Source: Erythrobacter sp. 34-65-8 (lineage in GTDB: Bacteria; Pseudomonadota; Alphaproteobacteria; Sphingomonadales; Sphingomonadaceae). Taken from it: 15,658 bases of DNA. The stretch is from contig NCJP01000011.1 of NCBI GenBank assembly GCA_002278985.1, positions 1 through 15,658 on the forward strand, written 5' to 3'. Under the pieces are notes generated by a model. The model ran no database searches. It saw nothing but the letters and a program-made list of their open reading frames with translations, and was not told the DNA's origin. Position numbers and translations under genes: made by a program. This document shows, one piece after another, positions 6,738 through 14,243 of this stretch. How positions within the stretch are numbered: the first letter of the stretch is position 1; every line of letters begins with the position of its first letter.

Positions 6738-7885
6738 CCGGTTACCATTTCGCCCGGCACCAGCGCGTCGAGCAGGGCGTCCAGCAGGGGCATGCCATGC
6801 GGGGTCACGCCGATCCGGTCGCCTTCACGCCAGACGAGGCCGCTGCCAGCGTGGAGCCGGAACGCCGCCCAGTCCATGATCGCATCCTGCGGCCGGCCAA
6901 ATCGCTGCGCCATAGCTGCTATATCGACCCCTTCAGCCAGGCGCAGCCCCATCAGCAGGGCCTCGACGATCTGCTCATTGCGCCCCAGGGCGCGCTCTTC
7001 CTGCACGCCGTGTCCGGCGCGGGCCACCGCATCGAGCCAGTTCTCCGGCTTGCGGTGACGCTGGGTCGCCATCCCGCCGCGCCGCCCGTGTGCCCCCGGG
7101 CCGATTCCGGCATAATCCTGGTAACGCCAGTAGGCGAGGTTGTGGCGGCTTTGCTCGCCGGACCGTGCGTGGTTGCTGATCTCGTAGGCCGGAAGGCCTG
7201 CGGCCACGGTGAGCTCGCGTGTCATCTCGAACAGGTCGGCAGCGGCCTCGTTGTCGAGCGGGATCAATCTGCCCAGCCGGACATCGGTTTCGAAGCGGGT
7301 GCCCGGCTCGATGGTCAGTTGATAGAGCGACAGGTGCCCGGTGCCAAAAGCGAGGGCGCGGCTGAGCTGGTCCCCCCATTGGTCCGTGGTCTGGCCGGGC
7401 AGGGCATAGATCAGGTCGAAGCTGACCCGGCGGAAATGCTGCTGCGCCACGGTCAGCGCGGCCATGCCTTCGTGTGCGTCGTGCAGTCGGCCAAGGAAGC
7501 GCAAGGCCTCGTCTTCCAGTGATTGCAGCCCGAGCGAAGCGCGGTTGACCCCTGCCGACGCGAGATCGGCATAGGCCGCAGCCTCCACGGACGACGGATT
7601 GCCCTCCAGCGTGATCTCGATATCGGGCGCGAAGCCCCACAGTTTTTCGGCTTCGCCCAGCAGCGCCTCGACCAGCGCCGGGGGCATCAGCGACGGCGTG
7701 CCGCCGCCGAAGAAGATGCTTTCCAGCGGCGCTCCGCCTGCCAGGGCAGCTTCATGCCGCATGTCCGTCAGCAGGGCCCTGCGCCACAGGTCGTGATCCA
7801 CACTCTCGCGGACATGGCTGTTGAAGTCGCAATAGGGGCACTTGCGGGCGCAGAACGGCCAGTGGATGTAGAGCGCGCGGGCCAT
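6734..7885 (-). CDS. hemW: Radical SAM protein HemW (heme-binding, CPO-III-like)
   Basis: HemW is a radical S-adenosylmethionine protein related to coproporphyrinogen III dehydrogenase HemN. Bacterial HemW binds heme and is thought to act as a heme chaperone rather than a dehydrogenase; many such proteins were annotated as oxygen-independent coproporphyrinogen oxidases. The 383-residue product has the iron-sulfur motif CxxxCxxC at Cys12, Cys16 and Cys19 (FCARKCPYCDF). The GGGTPS glycine motif for SAM follows near residue 60, with RHNLAYW and GIGPGAHG further on. The short N terminus before the cluster motif is typical of HemW and differs from HemN. The ATG at 7885 lies 28 bases after the rdgB stop with no strong ribosome site; the stop overlaps the xerC start by four bases. 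Confidence 0.92.
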   Translation of the reverse strand: MARALYIHWPFCARKCPYCDFNSHVRESVDHDLWRRALLTDMRHEAALAGGAPLESIFFGGGTPSLMPPALVEALLGEAEKLWGFAPDIEITLEGNPSSVEAAAYADLASAGVNRASLGLQSLEDEALRFLGRLHDAHEGMAALTVAQQHFRRVSFDLIYALPGQTTDQWGDQLSRALAFGTGHLSLYQLTIEPGTRFETDVRLGRLIPLDNEAAADLFEMTRELTVAAGLPAYEISNHARSGEQSRHNLAYWRYQDYAGIGPGAHGRRGGMATQRHRKPENWLDAVARAGHGVQEERALGRNEQIVEALLMGLRLAEGVDIAAMAQRFGRPQDAIMDWAAFRLHAGSGLVWREGDRIGVTPHGMPLLDALLDALVPGEMVTG

Positions 7886-7913
7886 GATGGCGTTCTAGCG
7901 CCCGAACTGCCTT

Positions 7914-8540
7914 TTAGCCAAACTGTTCGCTGACCAGCTTGGCGAAGGCATCGGCGCGGTGGCTGATCCGGTGCTTTTCGTCCGGGTCGATTTCGGCAAA
8001 GGTCTGCTCGCCGCCAGTCGGCACGAAAACCGGATCGTACCCGAAGCCCAGCTTGCCACGCGGCGGCCAGGTAAGGGTGCCTTCGCAGCGGCCCTCGTAG
8101 ACCGCGTGCTCGCCGTCCGGCCAGGCAATCGCCAGCACGCAGTGGAAGGCGGCGCTCCGGCCTGTCTCCGGGCCGAGTTCCTGCAGCATCCCCTCGACCT
8201 TGCCCATCGCCATGTACCAGTCGCGCCCCGGTCCTCCCTCGAACCATTGGCGCTGCGCCCAGTCAGCGGTGTAAACCCCGGGCCGGCCGCCCAGTGCGTC
8301 GACTGACAGTCCGCTGTCGTCCGCCAGTGCAGCGAGACCCGACGCCTGCGCTGCCGCCTGCGCCTTGATCAGCGCATTCTGGACGAAGGTCGTGCCCGTT
8401 TCCGCAGGCTCCGGCAGCCCGAGCGATCCGGCACTGATGCATTTGACGCCGTACGGCTCCAGCAGCGCGGAAATCTCCTTGAGCTTCCCTGCGTTGTGCG
8501 TCGCGATGACAAGCGTGCCGGAGCCGAGACGGCCGGTCAT
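7914..8540 (-). CDS. rdgB: Non-canonical purine NTP pyrophosphatase (RdgB/HAM1)
   Basis: RdgB hydrolyses dITP, ITP and XTP to monophosphates plus pyrophosphate, keeping deaminated purines out of DNA and RNA. The 208-residue product carries the family signatures in order: [11 protein letters not shown] (12-22, with the SxxNxxK-like Thr14, Asn16-to-Lys19 segment), [11 protein letters not shown] (50-60), [18 protein letters not shown] (73-90, Asp74/Asp75 as metal and catalytic acids), [10 protein letters not shown], and a C-terminal [10 protein letters not shown]. The ATG at 8540 overlaps the rph stop in an ATGA, a coupling also expected from the frame; a longer frame reaches 8582 but lies inside rph. 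An rph-rdgB pair is common in alphaproteobacteria and joins RNA maturation with nucleotide-pool hygiene. Confidence 0.94.
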   Translation of the reverse strand: MTGRLGSGTLVIATHNAGKLKEISALLEPYGVKCISAGSLGLPEPAETGTTFVQNALIKAQAAAQASGLAALADDSGLSVDALGGRPGVYTADWAQRQWFEGGPGRDWYMAMGKVEGMLQELGPETGRSAAFHCVLAIAWPDGEHAVYEGRCEGTLTWPPRGKLGFGYDPVFVPTGGEQTFAEIDPDEKHRISHRADAFAKLVSEQFG

Positions 8541-9253
8541 TTGCGCACGGCATCCAACTGCGCGGCAAAGATCCGGTCGCACCCGATCCGGGCGAGGCGG
8601 AGCAGGCGCAGCAGGCCCTCTTCGTCATATGTCTCGCCCTCGGCAGTCGCCTGAACCTCGGCAATCTTGCCGCCCGAAATCAGCACGAAGTTTGCATCGG
8701 CATCGGCGCCGGAGTCCTCGATATAGTCGAGGTCGAGCACCGGCGTGCCCTGATGGATGCCGCAGCTGATGGCAGCGACTTGCGCCGCGATCGGGTCCGC
8801 AACCAGGTCGCCTGCGGCAATCATCTTGTCGGTCGCCAGCTTGAGCGCCACCCATGCGCCGGAAATGGCCGCCGTCCGCGTGCCGCCATCGGCCTGCAGG
8901 ACGTCGCAATCGAGCGTGATCTGCCGCTCCCCCAGTTTGCGCAGGTCAACCACCGCGCGCAAGGACCGCCCGATCAGGCGCTGGATTTCCTGTGTCCGCC
9001 CGCTCTGCTTGCCCTTCGCCGCTTCGCGCTGGCCGCGCGTGTGGGTGGCGCGGGGCAGCATCGAGTATTCCGCCGTGACCCAGCCTTCGCCCTTGCCGCG
9101 CAGCCATGGCGGGGTCCGTTCTTCGACACTGGCGGTGCACAGCACGCGCGTATCGCCGAAGCTGACCAGGCAGGAGCCTTCGGCATGGCGGGTAAAGCCC
9201 GTTTCAATGGTAATGGCGCGCATTTCGTCAGGCGCACGGCCGGAAGGTCGCAT
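8537..9253 (-). CDS. rph: Ribonuclease PH
   Basis: RNase PH is a phosphate-dependent 3'-5' exoribonuclease that trims the 3' ends of tRNA precursors. The product has 238 residues, the usual length, and starts with the classic MRPSGR. Conserved blocks include [21 protein letters not shown], a [15 protein letters not shown] segment that binds RNA and phosphate, [16 protein letters not shown] with a catalytic Asp, and [21 protein letters not shown] near the C terminus. The ATG at 9253 has AGGA six bases upstream. It is the first gene of the leftward rph-rdgB-hemW-xerC operon and is divergent from hrcA, with only 85 bp between the two start codons. Confidence 0.95.
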   Translation of the reverse strand: MRPSGRAPDEMRAITIETGFTRHAEGSCLVSFGDTRVLCTASVEERTPPWLRGKGEGWVTAEYSMLPRATHTRGQREAAKGKQSGRTQEIQRLIGRSLRAVVDLRKLGERQITLDCDVLQADGGTRTAAISGAWVALKLATDKMIAAGDLVADPIAAQVAAISCGIHQGTPVLDLDYIEDSGADADANFVLISGGKIAEVQATAEGETYDEEGLLRLLRLARIGCDRIFAAQLDAVRK

Positions 9254-9271
9254 GGGTTTTCCTGTCTGTCA

Positions 9272-9281
9272 GATTCGAATC
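9272..9281. repeat. 10-bp palindrome between rph and hrcA
   Basis: GATTCGAATC reads the same on both strands and lies 19-28 bp upstream of the rph start codon, where it would fall within an rph promoter or leader. It may be an operator or a chance palindrome. Confidence 0.3.
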
Positions 9282-9300
9282 GGCCCGCGTTAGGCGCTTG

Positions 9301-9332
9301 CCCCTTGAGGCTGCAAGGGTAGTGGCTACAAA
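9301..9332 (+). promoter_or_regulatory. Candidate hrcA promoter, sigma-32-like -35
   Basis: A -35 element within CCCCTTGAGG (9301-9310) resembles the heat-shock CCCTTGA pattern, and TTGAGG (9305-9310) also fits sigma-70. With 16 bp between, TACAAA (9327-9332) is a fair -10. This -10 ends only six bases before the hrcA ATG, so transcription would begin at or within a base or two of the start codon. A 6-bp inverted repeat CCCTTG-N6-CAAGGG (9302-9319) overlaps the -35. The sigma-32 -10 is poor, so the sigma factor is uncertain. Confidence 0.45.
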
Positions 9333-9338
9333 AGACTT

Positions 9339-10397
9339 ATGGCATCCCCACCGCTCACTGACCTGACTGACCGCGCGCGGGAGATTTTCCGCCTGGTGGT
9401 GGAGGGGTATCTCGACAGCGGCCAGCCGGTCGGATCGAAGACGCTGGCGGGGCCAAGGGCAGATGGCGGAGGCGGTCTGAACCTTTCGCCGGCCTCGATC
9501 CGCTCGGTGCTGGCAGAGTTGGAAGTGCTCGGCCTGCTGGCTGCGCCGCACACCAGTGCCGGGCGAATGCCGACCGAAACCGGCCTGCGGCTGTTTGTAG
9601 ACGGGATGATGCAGGTGGCCGAGCCCACGGCGAGCGAGCGGGAGGCGATTGAGAAGCGGCTCGGCGCGCCCGGCCCGATCGAGGCGGCGCTGGAGACGAC
9701 CAGCGCGCTTCTGTCCGACCTTTCGGGGGCGGCAGGAATGGTGATGGTGCCGACGCGCGAGCCGCGCCTTGCCCAGCTATCCCTTGTCAGCCTGGGGCAG
9801 AACCGGGCGCTTGCCGTGCTCGTGGGTGAGGACGGCGGCATCGAGAACCGGGTGGTCGATCTGGCAGCTGCGGCCACCGCGTCGCAGCTGGAGCAGGCGA
9901 GCAACTACATTACCGCGCGCCTGGCGGGGCGCACGCTGGCCGAAGCATCGGCGGCGATGCGGAGGGAACTAGCCTCAGGCCAGTCGCAGCTCGATTCGGC
10001 CAGCCGCGCGCTGGTGGAACGCGGCCTCGCGGTGTGGAGCGAGGATGCGGCCCGCCGTCCGGTGCTGATCGTGCGGGGGGCATCGAACCTGCTCGACGAG
10101 GCGGCGCTGCAGGACATCGAGCGGGTCCGGCAGCTGCTCGACGATCTCGAAAGCAAGCAATCGGTCGCCGAACTGCTCGACAGCGCGCGCGAGGCCGAGG
10201 CCACGCGCATTTTCATCGGCAGCGAGAACCGCCTGTTCGCGCTCAGCGGGTCGTCGGTGATCGCCTCGCCCTATCGTGACCGGGAAGGGCGGGTGGTCGG
10301 AGTACTGGGGGTGATCGGGCCTACCCGATTGAATTACGCGCGCGTCGTCCCCATGGTGGATTTCACCGCCCGATCGCTGGGCAAACTCATCGGATAG
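9339..10397 (+). CDS. hrcA: Heat-inducible transcription repressor HrcA
   Basis: HrcA represses chaperone operons by binding the CIRCE inverted repeat; GroEL keeps it active, so misfolded protein relieves repression. The 352-residue product starts with a winged helix (about 8-85), with conserved GQPVGSKTLA, LSPASIRSVLAELEVLGLL and PHTSAGRMPTETGLRLFVD. A GAF-like dimerisation domain follows, ending in the typical VGVLGVIGPTRLNYARVVPMVDFTA. The ATG at 9339 gives the usual family N terminus and has no Shine-Dalgarno, consistent with a leaderless message. It is followed 13 bp later by grpE. No CIRCE is visible in this window, so its targets (probably groESL) lie elsewhere. Confidence 0.95.
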   Translation: MASPPLTDLTDRAREIFRLVVEGYLDSGQPVGSKTLAGPRADGGGGLNLSPASIRSVLAELEVLGLLAAPHTSAGRMPTETGLRLFVDGMMQVAEPTASEREAIEKRLGAPGPIEAALETTSALLSDLSGAAGMVMVPTREPRLAQLSLVSLGQNRALAVLVGEDGGIENRVVDLAAAATASQLEQASNYITARLAGRTLAEASAAMRRELASGQSQLDSASRALVERGLAVWSEDAARRPVLIVRGASNLLDEAALQDIERVRQLLDDLESKQSVAELLDSAREAEATRIFIGSENRLFALSGSSVIASPYRDREGRVVGVLGVIGPTRLNYARVVPMVDFTARSLGKLIG

Positions 10398-10410
10398 ATA
10401 CGAAAAGACC

Positions 10411-10995
10411 ATGACTGAAGACGACAAGCGGCCGCAAGACGACGCCGCGCAAAAGGAACTCGAAGGCGTGCCCGAACATATGCTGGACCAGGGCGACGAC
10501 GAATCGGGCGAAAGCTCCGGTCTGGCTGAGGCATTGGCAGCCCTGCGCGCCGATCTGGATGCGGCCAAGCAGGACGTGCTCTATGCCCGGGCCGAAACGC
10601 AGAACGTGCGCCGCCGGATGGAGAAGGATATTGCCGACGCGCGCACTTATGCCGCCACCGGCTTTGCCCGCGACATCCTGTCGGTATCCGACAACCTGGC
10701 CCGCGCACTCGATGCCCTGCCTGCCGATACGCGCGAGGACGACAAGCTGAAAGGCTTTGTGATCGGGATCGAGGCAACCCAGCGCGAGCTGGACAAGATC
10801 TTCGGCCAGCACGGGGTTACCCGGATCGCCTCGGTTGGCTTGCCGCTCGACCCGAACCAGCACCAGGCCATGCTGGAGGTTCCCAGCAACGATCACGAGC
10901 CCGGCACGGTGGTGCAGGAAATGCAGGCTGGCTACATGATCCGGGACCGCCTGCTGCGCCCGGCCATGGTCGCTGTGGCAAAGAAGCCCGACTGA
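10411..10995 (+). CDS. grpE: Nucleotide exchange factor GrpE
   Basis: GrpE is the co-chaperone that releases ADP from DnaK so it can rebind ATP and discharge its client. The 194-residue product has an acidic, probably disordered start (1-36), a long dimerising coiled coil (about 38-95, including ARAETQNVRRRMEKDI), and the C-terminal beta domain that contacts DnaK, with PNQHQAMLEVPS and the signature VVQEMQAGYMIRDRLLRPAMVAVA. It lies 13 bp after hrcA, in one operon. The ATG at 10411 follows a weak purine-rich site (GAAAAGA). Its partner dnaK lies 3.3 kb downstream on the same strand. Confidence 0.96.
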   Translation: MTEDDKRPQDDAAQKELEGVPEHMLDQGDDESGESSGLAEALAALRADLDAAKQDVLYARAETQNVRRRMEKDIADARTYAATGFARDILSVSDNLARALDALPADTREDDKLKGFVIGIEATQRELDKIFGQHGVTRIASVGLPLDPNQHQAMLEVPSNDHEPGTVVQEMQAGYMIRDRLLRPAMVAVAKKPD

Positions 10996-11024
10996 TTACA
11001 CGCGGAAAAGCTGGGGGGCGGGCT

Positions 11025-12779
11025 ATGAGGGCCGGATGGAGGATGATTGCGGCGGCTGCCTTTCTGGCTGCGGGCACGCCCCTGCAAGCCCAGGAAAGCC
11101 CTGACGCCCGCCTCTCAGCACTGGCGGACGCATACCACACCTACCGCATAGAGCAGTCGGGTCGGATCGAGCAGCCCGATGGCAGTACCGAGGCGGGTGA
11201 GCGGCTGTGGTCGGTGACGCCGGAGGCGCACGTGGCCCGGGCGGAACAGGCGAGGGCCTGGCTGGCCCAACTGGACGCCATTGGCGAGGACCAGCTGACC
11301 GCAGCGGGCAAGATCGACGCGGCCGTGCTTCGCCACCTGCTTGAAACCGAGATCGGTGACGCGCAGTTTCGCGAATGGGAAATGCCGTTCGACAGCGACA
11401 ACAATTTCTGGAGCTATCTTGCCGGTCGCTCCGCCTTTGACAGTGCAGAGGACTATCGCCGCTACATTGCCCGGATGCGCGACATCCCGCGGTTCTTTGC
11501 CGAGCATACCGCCAACGCGCGCGCAGGCCTGGCACGCGGGTTCAGCGTGCCCCAGGTGACCTTGGCGGGGCGGGATGCCTCGCTGACGGCCTATGTGGTC
11601 GACGATCCGGAAAAGAGCCCTTTCTGGGCGCCGTTTGCCGGGCTCGGCGCGACCCGCATCCCGGCGGCAGAGCAGGAGGCACTGAAGGCCGAGGGCAGGG
11701 CGGCAATCGCTGCAGCTGTCACGCCCGCCTATCGCGACCTGCTGCGGTTCTTTCGTGAGGATTATGTCCCCAACACGCGGCAGTCGCTCGGCGCGCGAGA
11801 ATTTCCCGAAGGGGCAGCCTATTACCGGCAGCAGATCAGGGAATACACCACGCTTGATCTCTCGGCCGAGGAAATTCACCAGATCGGGCTCGGCGAAGTC
11901 GCCCGGATCACCGCCGAGATGGAACAGGTCAAGGCGCAGGCCGGGTTCACCGGCACTTTGCCCGAATTCGTGCAGTTCCTGCGCACCGACCCGCAGTTCG
12001 TCGCGCGTGCCCCGGATGAGCTGATGGGGGTGTCGTCCTACGTCGCCAAGCGGGTGGACGGGCGGCTGAAGGATTACTTCGGCTTCCTGCCACGTTACCG
12101 GTTTGCGATCCGCGAGGTCGATCCGGCCATCGCCCCGTTCTACACCGCGGGCAGGGGCGGGCTTGAGTACTGCCAGATGAACACCTACGACCTGGCTTCG
12201 CGCCCGCTCTACAACATTCCGGCGCTGACCCTGCACGAATGCGCGCCGGGGCACAGCTTCCAGGCCGCGATCGCGCTGGAGCAGCCCGAGGTGCCGCGGT
12301 TCCGGCGGCAGGTCTATTTCTCCGGCTTCGGCGAGGGCTGGGGGCTCTACACCGAATACCTGGGTGAAGAGATGGGCATCTATCGCACCCCCTACGAGCG
12401 CTTCGGCAAACTCAGCTACGAGATGTGGCGCGCGGTCCGGCTGGTGATCGACACCGGCATCCACCACTACGGCTGGAGCCGCGAGCAGGCGATGGAGTAC
12501 CTTGCCAGCCGCACCGCCCTGTCCCGGCACGAAGTGGGCACCGAGGTTGACCGTTATATCAGCTGGCCGGGGCAGGCGCTGGCCTACAAGCTGGGCGAAA
12601 TGACCATTCGCAGGGTTCGTGCCAAGGCTGAGAAGGCGCTCGGGCCGAAGTTCGACATTCGCAAGTTCCACGATGTCGTGCTCTCGCTGGGCTCGGTCCC
12701 GCTTCCGGTGCTGGAGGAGCGGATCGATGCCTTCATTGCGGATGGCGGGCAGGGCTTGCCGGGTGTCAATTACGACTGA
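11025..12779 (+). CDS. Secreted DUF885 family metallopeptidase
   Basis: The 584-residue product belongs to the DUF885 group of zinc-peptidase-like proteins. Residues 1-22 form a signal peptide (IAAAAFLAAGTPLQA, cut before Gln23), so it is periplasmic or, if further processed, exported. The zinc-binding motif is HECAPGH at His404-Glu405 to His410 (an HExxxGH form), and the downstream GEGWGLYTEYL (Glu437) should supply a third ligand. The rest is helical, as usual for this family. Substrates of the family are poorly known; peptide hydrolysis is inferred from the motif. It starts 29 bp after the grpE stop with a G-rich site upstream, so it may be read through from hrcA-grpE. A second ATG at 11043 is less likely because it would cut into the signal peptide. 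Confidence 0.88.
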   Translation: MRAGWRMIAAAAFLAAGTPLQAQESPDARLSALADAYHTYRIEQSGRIEQPDGSTEAGERLWSVTPEAHVARAEQARAWLAQLDAIGEDQLTAAGKIDAAVLRHLLETEIGDAQFREWEMPFDSDNNFWSYLAGRSAFDSAEDYRRYIARMRDIPRFFAEHTANARAGLARGFSVPQVTLAGRDASLTAYVVDDPEKSPFWAPFAGLGATRIPAAEQEALKAEGRAAIAAAVTPAYRDLLRFFREDYVPNTRQSLGAREFPEGAAYYRQQIREYTTLDLSAEEIHQIGLGEVARITAEMEQVKAQAGFTGTLPEFVQFLRTDPQFVARAPDELMGVSSYVAKRVDGRLKDYFGFLPRYRFAIREVDPAIAPFYTAGRGGLEYCQMNTYDLASRPLYNIPALTLHECAPGHSFQAAIALEQPEVPRFRRQVYFSGFGEGWGLYTEYLGEEMGIYRTPYERFGKLSYEMWRAVRLVIDTGIHHYGWSREQAMEYLASRTALSRHEVGTEVDRYISWPGQALAYKLGEMTIRRVRAKAEKALGPKFDIRKFHDVVLSLGSVPLPVLEERIDAFIADGGQGLPGVNYD

Positions 12780-12843
12780 CCCCGGAACGCGCAGGCCGGT
12801 TCGACCGTATCCGTCCCGACAGGGTAGCAAACGGAGACGTTCA

Positions 12844-13137
12844 ATGACAGGCAAGTTCATGCTGGCCCCTGCGCTGGCCATTTCAACGATGGGTCTTGGC
12901 GGGTGCGCCGAGAACTACGCCGTGGAAGGCGGCGCCGCCGGTGCGGCCGCCGGGGCGGGCCTTGCGGCCATCCTCGGTGAAGACATCAAGACCTATGCGC
13001 TCGCCGGCGCGGCGATTGGCGGCGTGGTCGGCTACGCTACCGACAAGAATGATCGGTGCGACGGCTATTACGGCGATGGCCGGTATGTTGACGATGATTG
13101 CCGGAACGTTGACCGGTATAGCCGCTACTGGCCGTAA
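12844..13137 (+). CDS. Small glycine-zipper lipoprotein
   Basis: A 97-residue lipoprotein. The signal peptide ends in a lipobox Leu-Gly-Gly-Cys with the lipidated Cys21. Residues 30-60 hold two glycine-zipper segments (GGAAGAAAGAGLAA and AGAAIGGVVGYATD), like OsmB, SlyB or YmgG-type proteins that pack helices in the membrane. The tail is rich in Asp, Tyr and Arg (CDGYYGDGRYVDDDC, with a possible disulfide pair). The ATG at 12844 has GGAGA six bases upstream; the open frame continues back to 12619 inside the DUF885 gene, but without that site. A role in envelope integrity or stress is inference from the family. Its stop lies 3 bp from the stop of the convergent gene. Confidence 0.85.
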   Translation: MTGKFMLAPALAISTMGLGGCAENYAVEGGAAGAAAGAGLAAILGEDIKTYALAGAAIGGVVGYATDKNDRCDGYYGDGRYVDDDCRNVDRYSRYWP

Positions 13138-13140
13138 AGC

Positions 13141-13641
13141 TCACCCGGTGGCTCCCGGAAAACGCACCAGCAGGTCATAGGCTGCCTTGTCCGCCACCCC
13201 GGCGATCCTGATCCCCCGCCGAAGCAGGAAGGCATGGCGGACGATCTCCGCCTGTTGTTCGATGCCGTATTGCTCGAGCGCCCAGCCCGGCTTGAGGCTG
13301 TAGTCATAGCGTTCCCACGGCAGGCGATTGAGGATCAGCCACCAGCTGCCGAATGTCTGCACCTGCCAGACGTGCACCATTTCGTGGATGAAGTGCCCTT
13401 GCAGCTGCAGCGGCGCGGCGGAGAAATCGTCGCAATAGTTGTGAGAGCGGGGATGGAAATGCAGGTGTCCGCGCGGGGCCATGGTCACCCGCTGCGGCTG
13501 GAACGCAAACCACTTGTGCCGCCGGATCGTCACCGGGGCATAATCGATGGCGCTTCCGAACACGCTCCGGGCCAGCGCGATCTCACCTGTCGTGAGCGGA
13601 CGTGAGCCGCCGACCGGGCACGAATGCGCGCCTTGTGTCAC
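13141..13641 (-). CDS. Small HExxH zinc-peptidase-like protein of unknown function
   Basis: The 166-residue product has no signal peptide or membrane span. Its centre has HEMVHVWQ (His86, Glu87, His90), a zincin-type HExxH motif similar to the one in DUF4157 domains. The downstream IEQQAEIV (Glu128 or Glu132) could give the third zinc ligand. Other strong segments are ALARSVFGSAIDY, HKWFAFQP, and RYDYSLKPG, with many tryptophans and aromatics. From memory, similar sphingomonad proteins are annotated vaguely as Vgr-related; I do not treat that as function. The start is a GTG at 13641, 14 bp after the stop of the copper-chaperone gene, with no clear ribosome site; the next Met is residue 54, too late. 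Peptidase activity is possible but unproven. Confidence 0.7.
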   Translation of the reverse strand: MTQGAHSCPVGGSRPLTTGEIALARSVFGSAIDYAPVTIRRHKWFAFQPQRVTMAPRGHLHFHPRSHNYCDDFSAAPLQLQGHFIHEMVHVWQVQTFGSWWLILNRLPWERYDYSLKPGWALEQYGIEQQAEIVRHAFLLRRGIRIAGVADKAAYDLLVRFPGATG

Positions 13642-13655
13642 CGCGCCGGATATGA

Positions 13656-14138
13656 TCAGCGCTCGCTACCGGCAGCCTTGATTTCGGCCGGGAAAGTCAT
13701 CGTGCCGCCGCCCGATACGGTCAGCGTGACATTGGCTGTCCCGCCCTCGGCCAGATCGGGGGAGATGTTCATCGCCATGACGTGCTTGCCGCCCGGTTCG
13801 AACGAATGCCGGTCACCCTGCTTGATCGGCAGGCGAAGCATTTCCTGCATCTGCATCTTGCCGTCCCATTCCGCATATTCGTGGAATTCAGCCTTTTCAG
13901 CGCCTTCGACTGCGACCGAGCTGAGTGCCAGCCCGCGGGTTCCGTCATAGGCGACGTCAAAATAGACTGCGGCAGGGTTGCCTGAGACGGCTGGCAGGAC
14001 AAGGCGCGCGTTGGTGACGCTGAGGCCGGGAACGCCTTCGACCGCTTCGGCCGGGGCTTCATCCGCCTGCTCACCGCACGCGCCAAGACCGGTAACGCCC
14101 AGCAGCAGGAAACCTGCCCAAATAACCGATGCTTTCAC
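13656..14138 (-). CDS. PCu(A)C-family copper chaperone lipoprotein
   Basis: PCu(A)C proteins are periplasmic copper(I) carriers that help load the CuA or CuB site of cytochrome c oxidase. The 160-residue product has a lipoprotein signal ending Leu-Gly-Ala-Cys (Cys21), then a DUF461-type beta domain (about 38-157). The copper ligands of the H-M-H-M set are visible: His86 (FHEY), Met95 or Met97 (KMQMQ), His119 and Met121 or Met123 (GGKHVMAMNI). The residue after the first His is Glu rather than the Met seen in many members. I chose the GTG at 14138, preceded by AAGGAGA at seven bases and beginning directly at the signal peptide. An ATG at 14165 in the same frame would add nine charged residues and overlap that ribosome site. 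It is followed by the HExxH gene in a likely two-gene unit. Confidence 0.85.
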   Translation of the reverse strand: MKASVIWAGFLLLGVTGLGACGEQADEAPAEAVEGVPGLSVTNARLVLPAVSGNPAAVYFDVAYDGTRGLALSSVAVEGAEKAEFHEYAEWDGKMQMQEMLRLPIKQGDRHSFEPGGKHVMAMNISPDLAEGGTANVTLTVSGGGTMTFPAEIKAAGSER

Positions 14139-14145
14139 GACCTGC

Positions 14146-14152
14146 TCTCCTT
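14146..14152 (-). promoter_or_regulatory. Shine-Dalgarno deciding the GTG start of the PCu(A)C gene
   Basis: On the minus strand AAGGAGA lies seven bases before the GTG at 14138-14136. It is the strongest ribosome site near this gene and falls inside the reading frame of the longer ATG-started version, which argues for the GTG. Confidence 0.65.
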
Positions 14153-14186
14153 CTCGGGTTTCCATTTCCCTAGCGGCAGCTGTTCC

Positions 14187-14214
14187 CTTGTTCCACCGGA
14201 TTCCACACCTATAT
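14187..14214 (+). promoter_or_regulatory. Sigma-32 (RpoH) heat-shock promoter of dnaK
   Basis: CTTG at 14187-14190 (in context CCCTTG), a 17-bp spacer, and CCTATAT at 14208-14214 match the alphaproteobacterial RpoH consensus CTTG-N17-CYTATNT at every position. Transcription would start near 14221, giving a leader of about 85 nt before dnaK. No CIRCE element lies in this region, so heat induction is likely through RpoH alone. Confidence 0.75.
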
Positions 14215-14243
14215 CGCCGTCATCAAACGAGCTGCCGATCCGG

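Larger units (their letters stand above)
9254..9338. promoter_or_regulatory. Divergent promoter region of rph and hrcA
   Basis: This 85-bp gap drives the rph operon leftwards and hrcA-grpE rightwards. It contains the hrcA promoter candidate (9301-9332), a 10-bp palindrome GATTCGAATC at 9272-9281, and the rph ribosome site next to 9253. No CIRCE element (TTAGCACTC-N9-GAGTGCTAA) or close variant is visible. A convincing rph promoter was not found. Confidence 0.55.

Noticed and set aside
9254..9338. CIRCE operator in front of hrcA
   Set aside because: I looked for TTAGCACTC-N9-GAGTGCTAA and near variants here and before dnaK and found none; the inverted repeat at 9302-9319 is unrelated in sequence and spacing.
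11115..12881. 588-codon minus-strand frame opposite the DUF885 gene
   Set aside because: The plus strand has a signal peptide and the HECAPGH and GEGWGLYTEYL motifs in frame. The antisense product shows no known motif and would run into the neighbouring lipoprotein gene.
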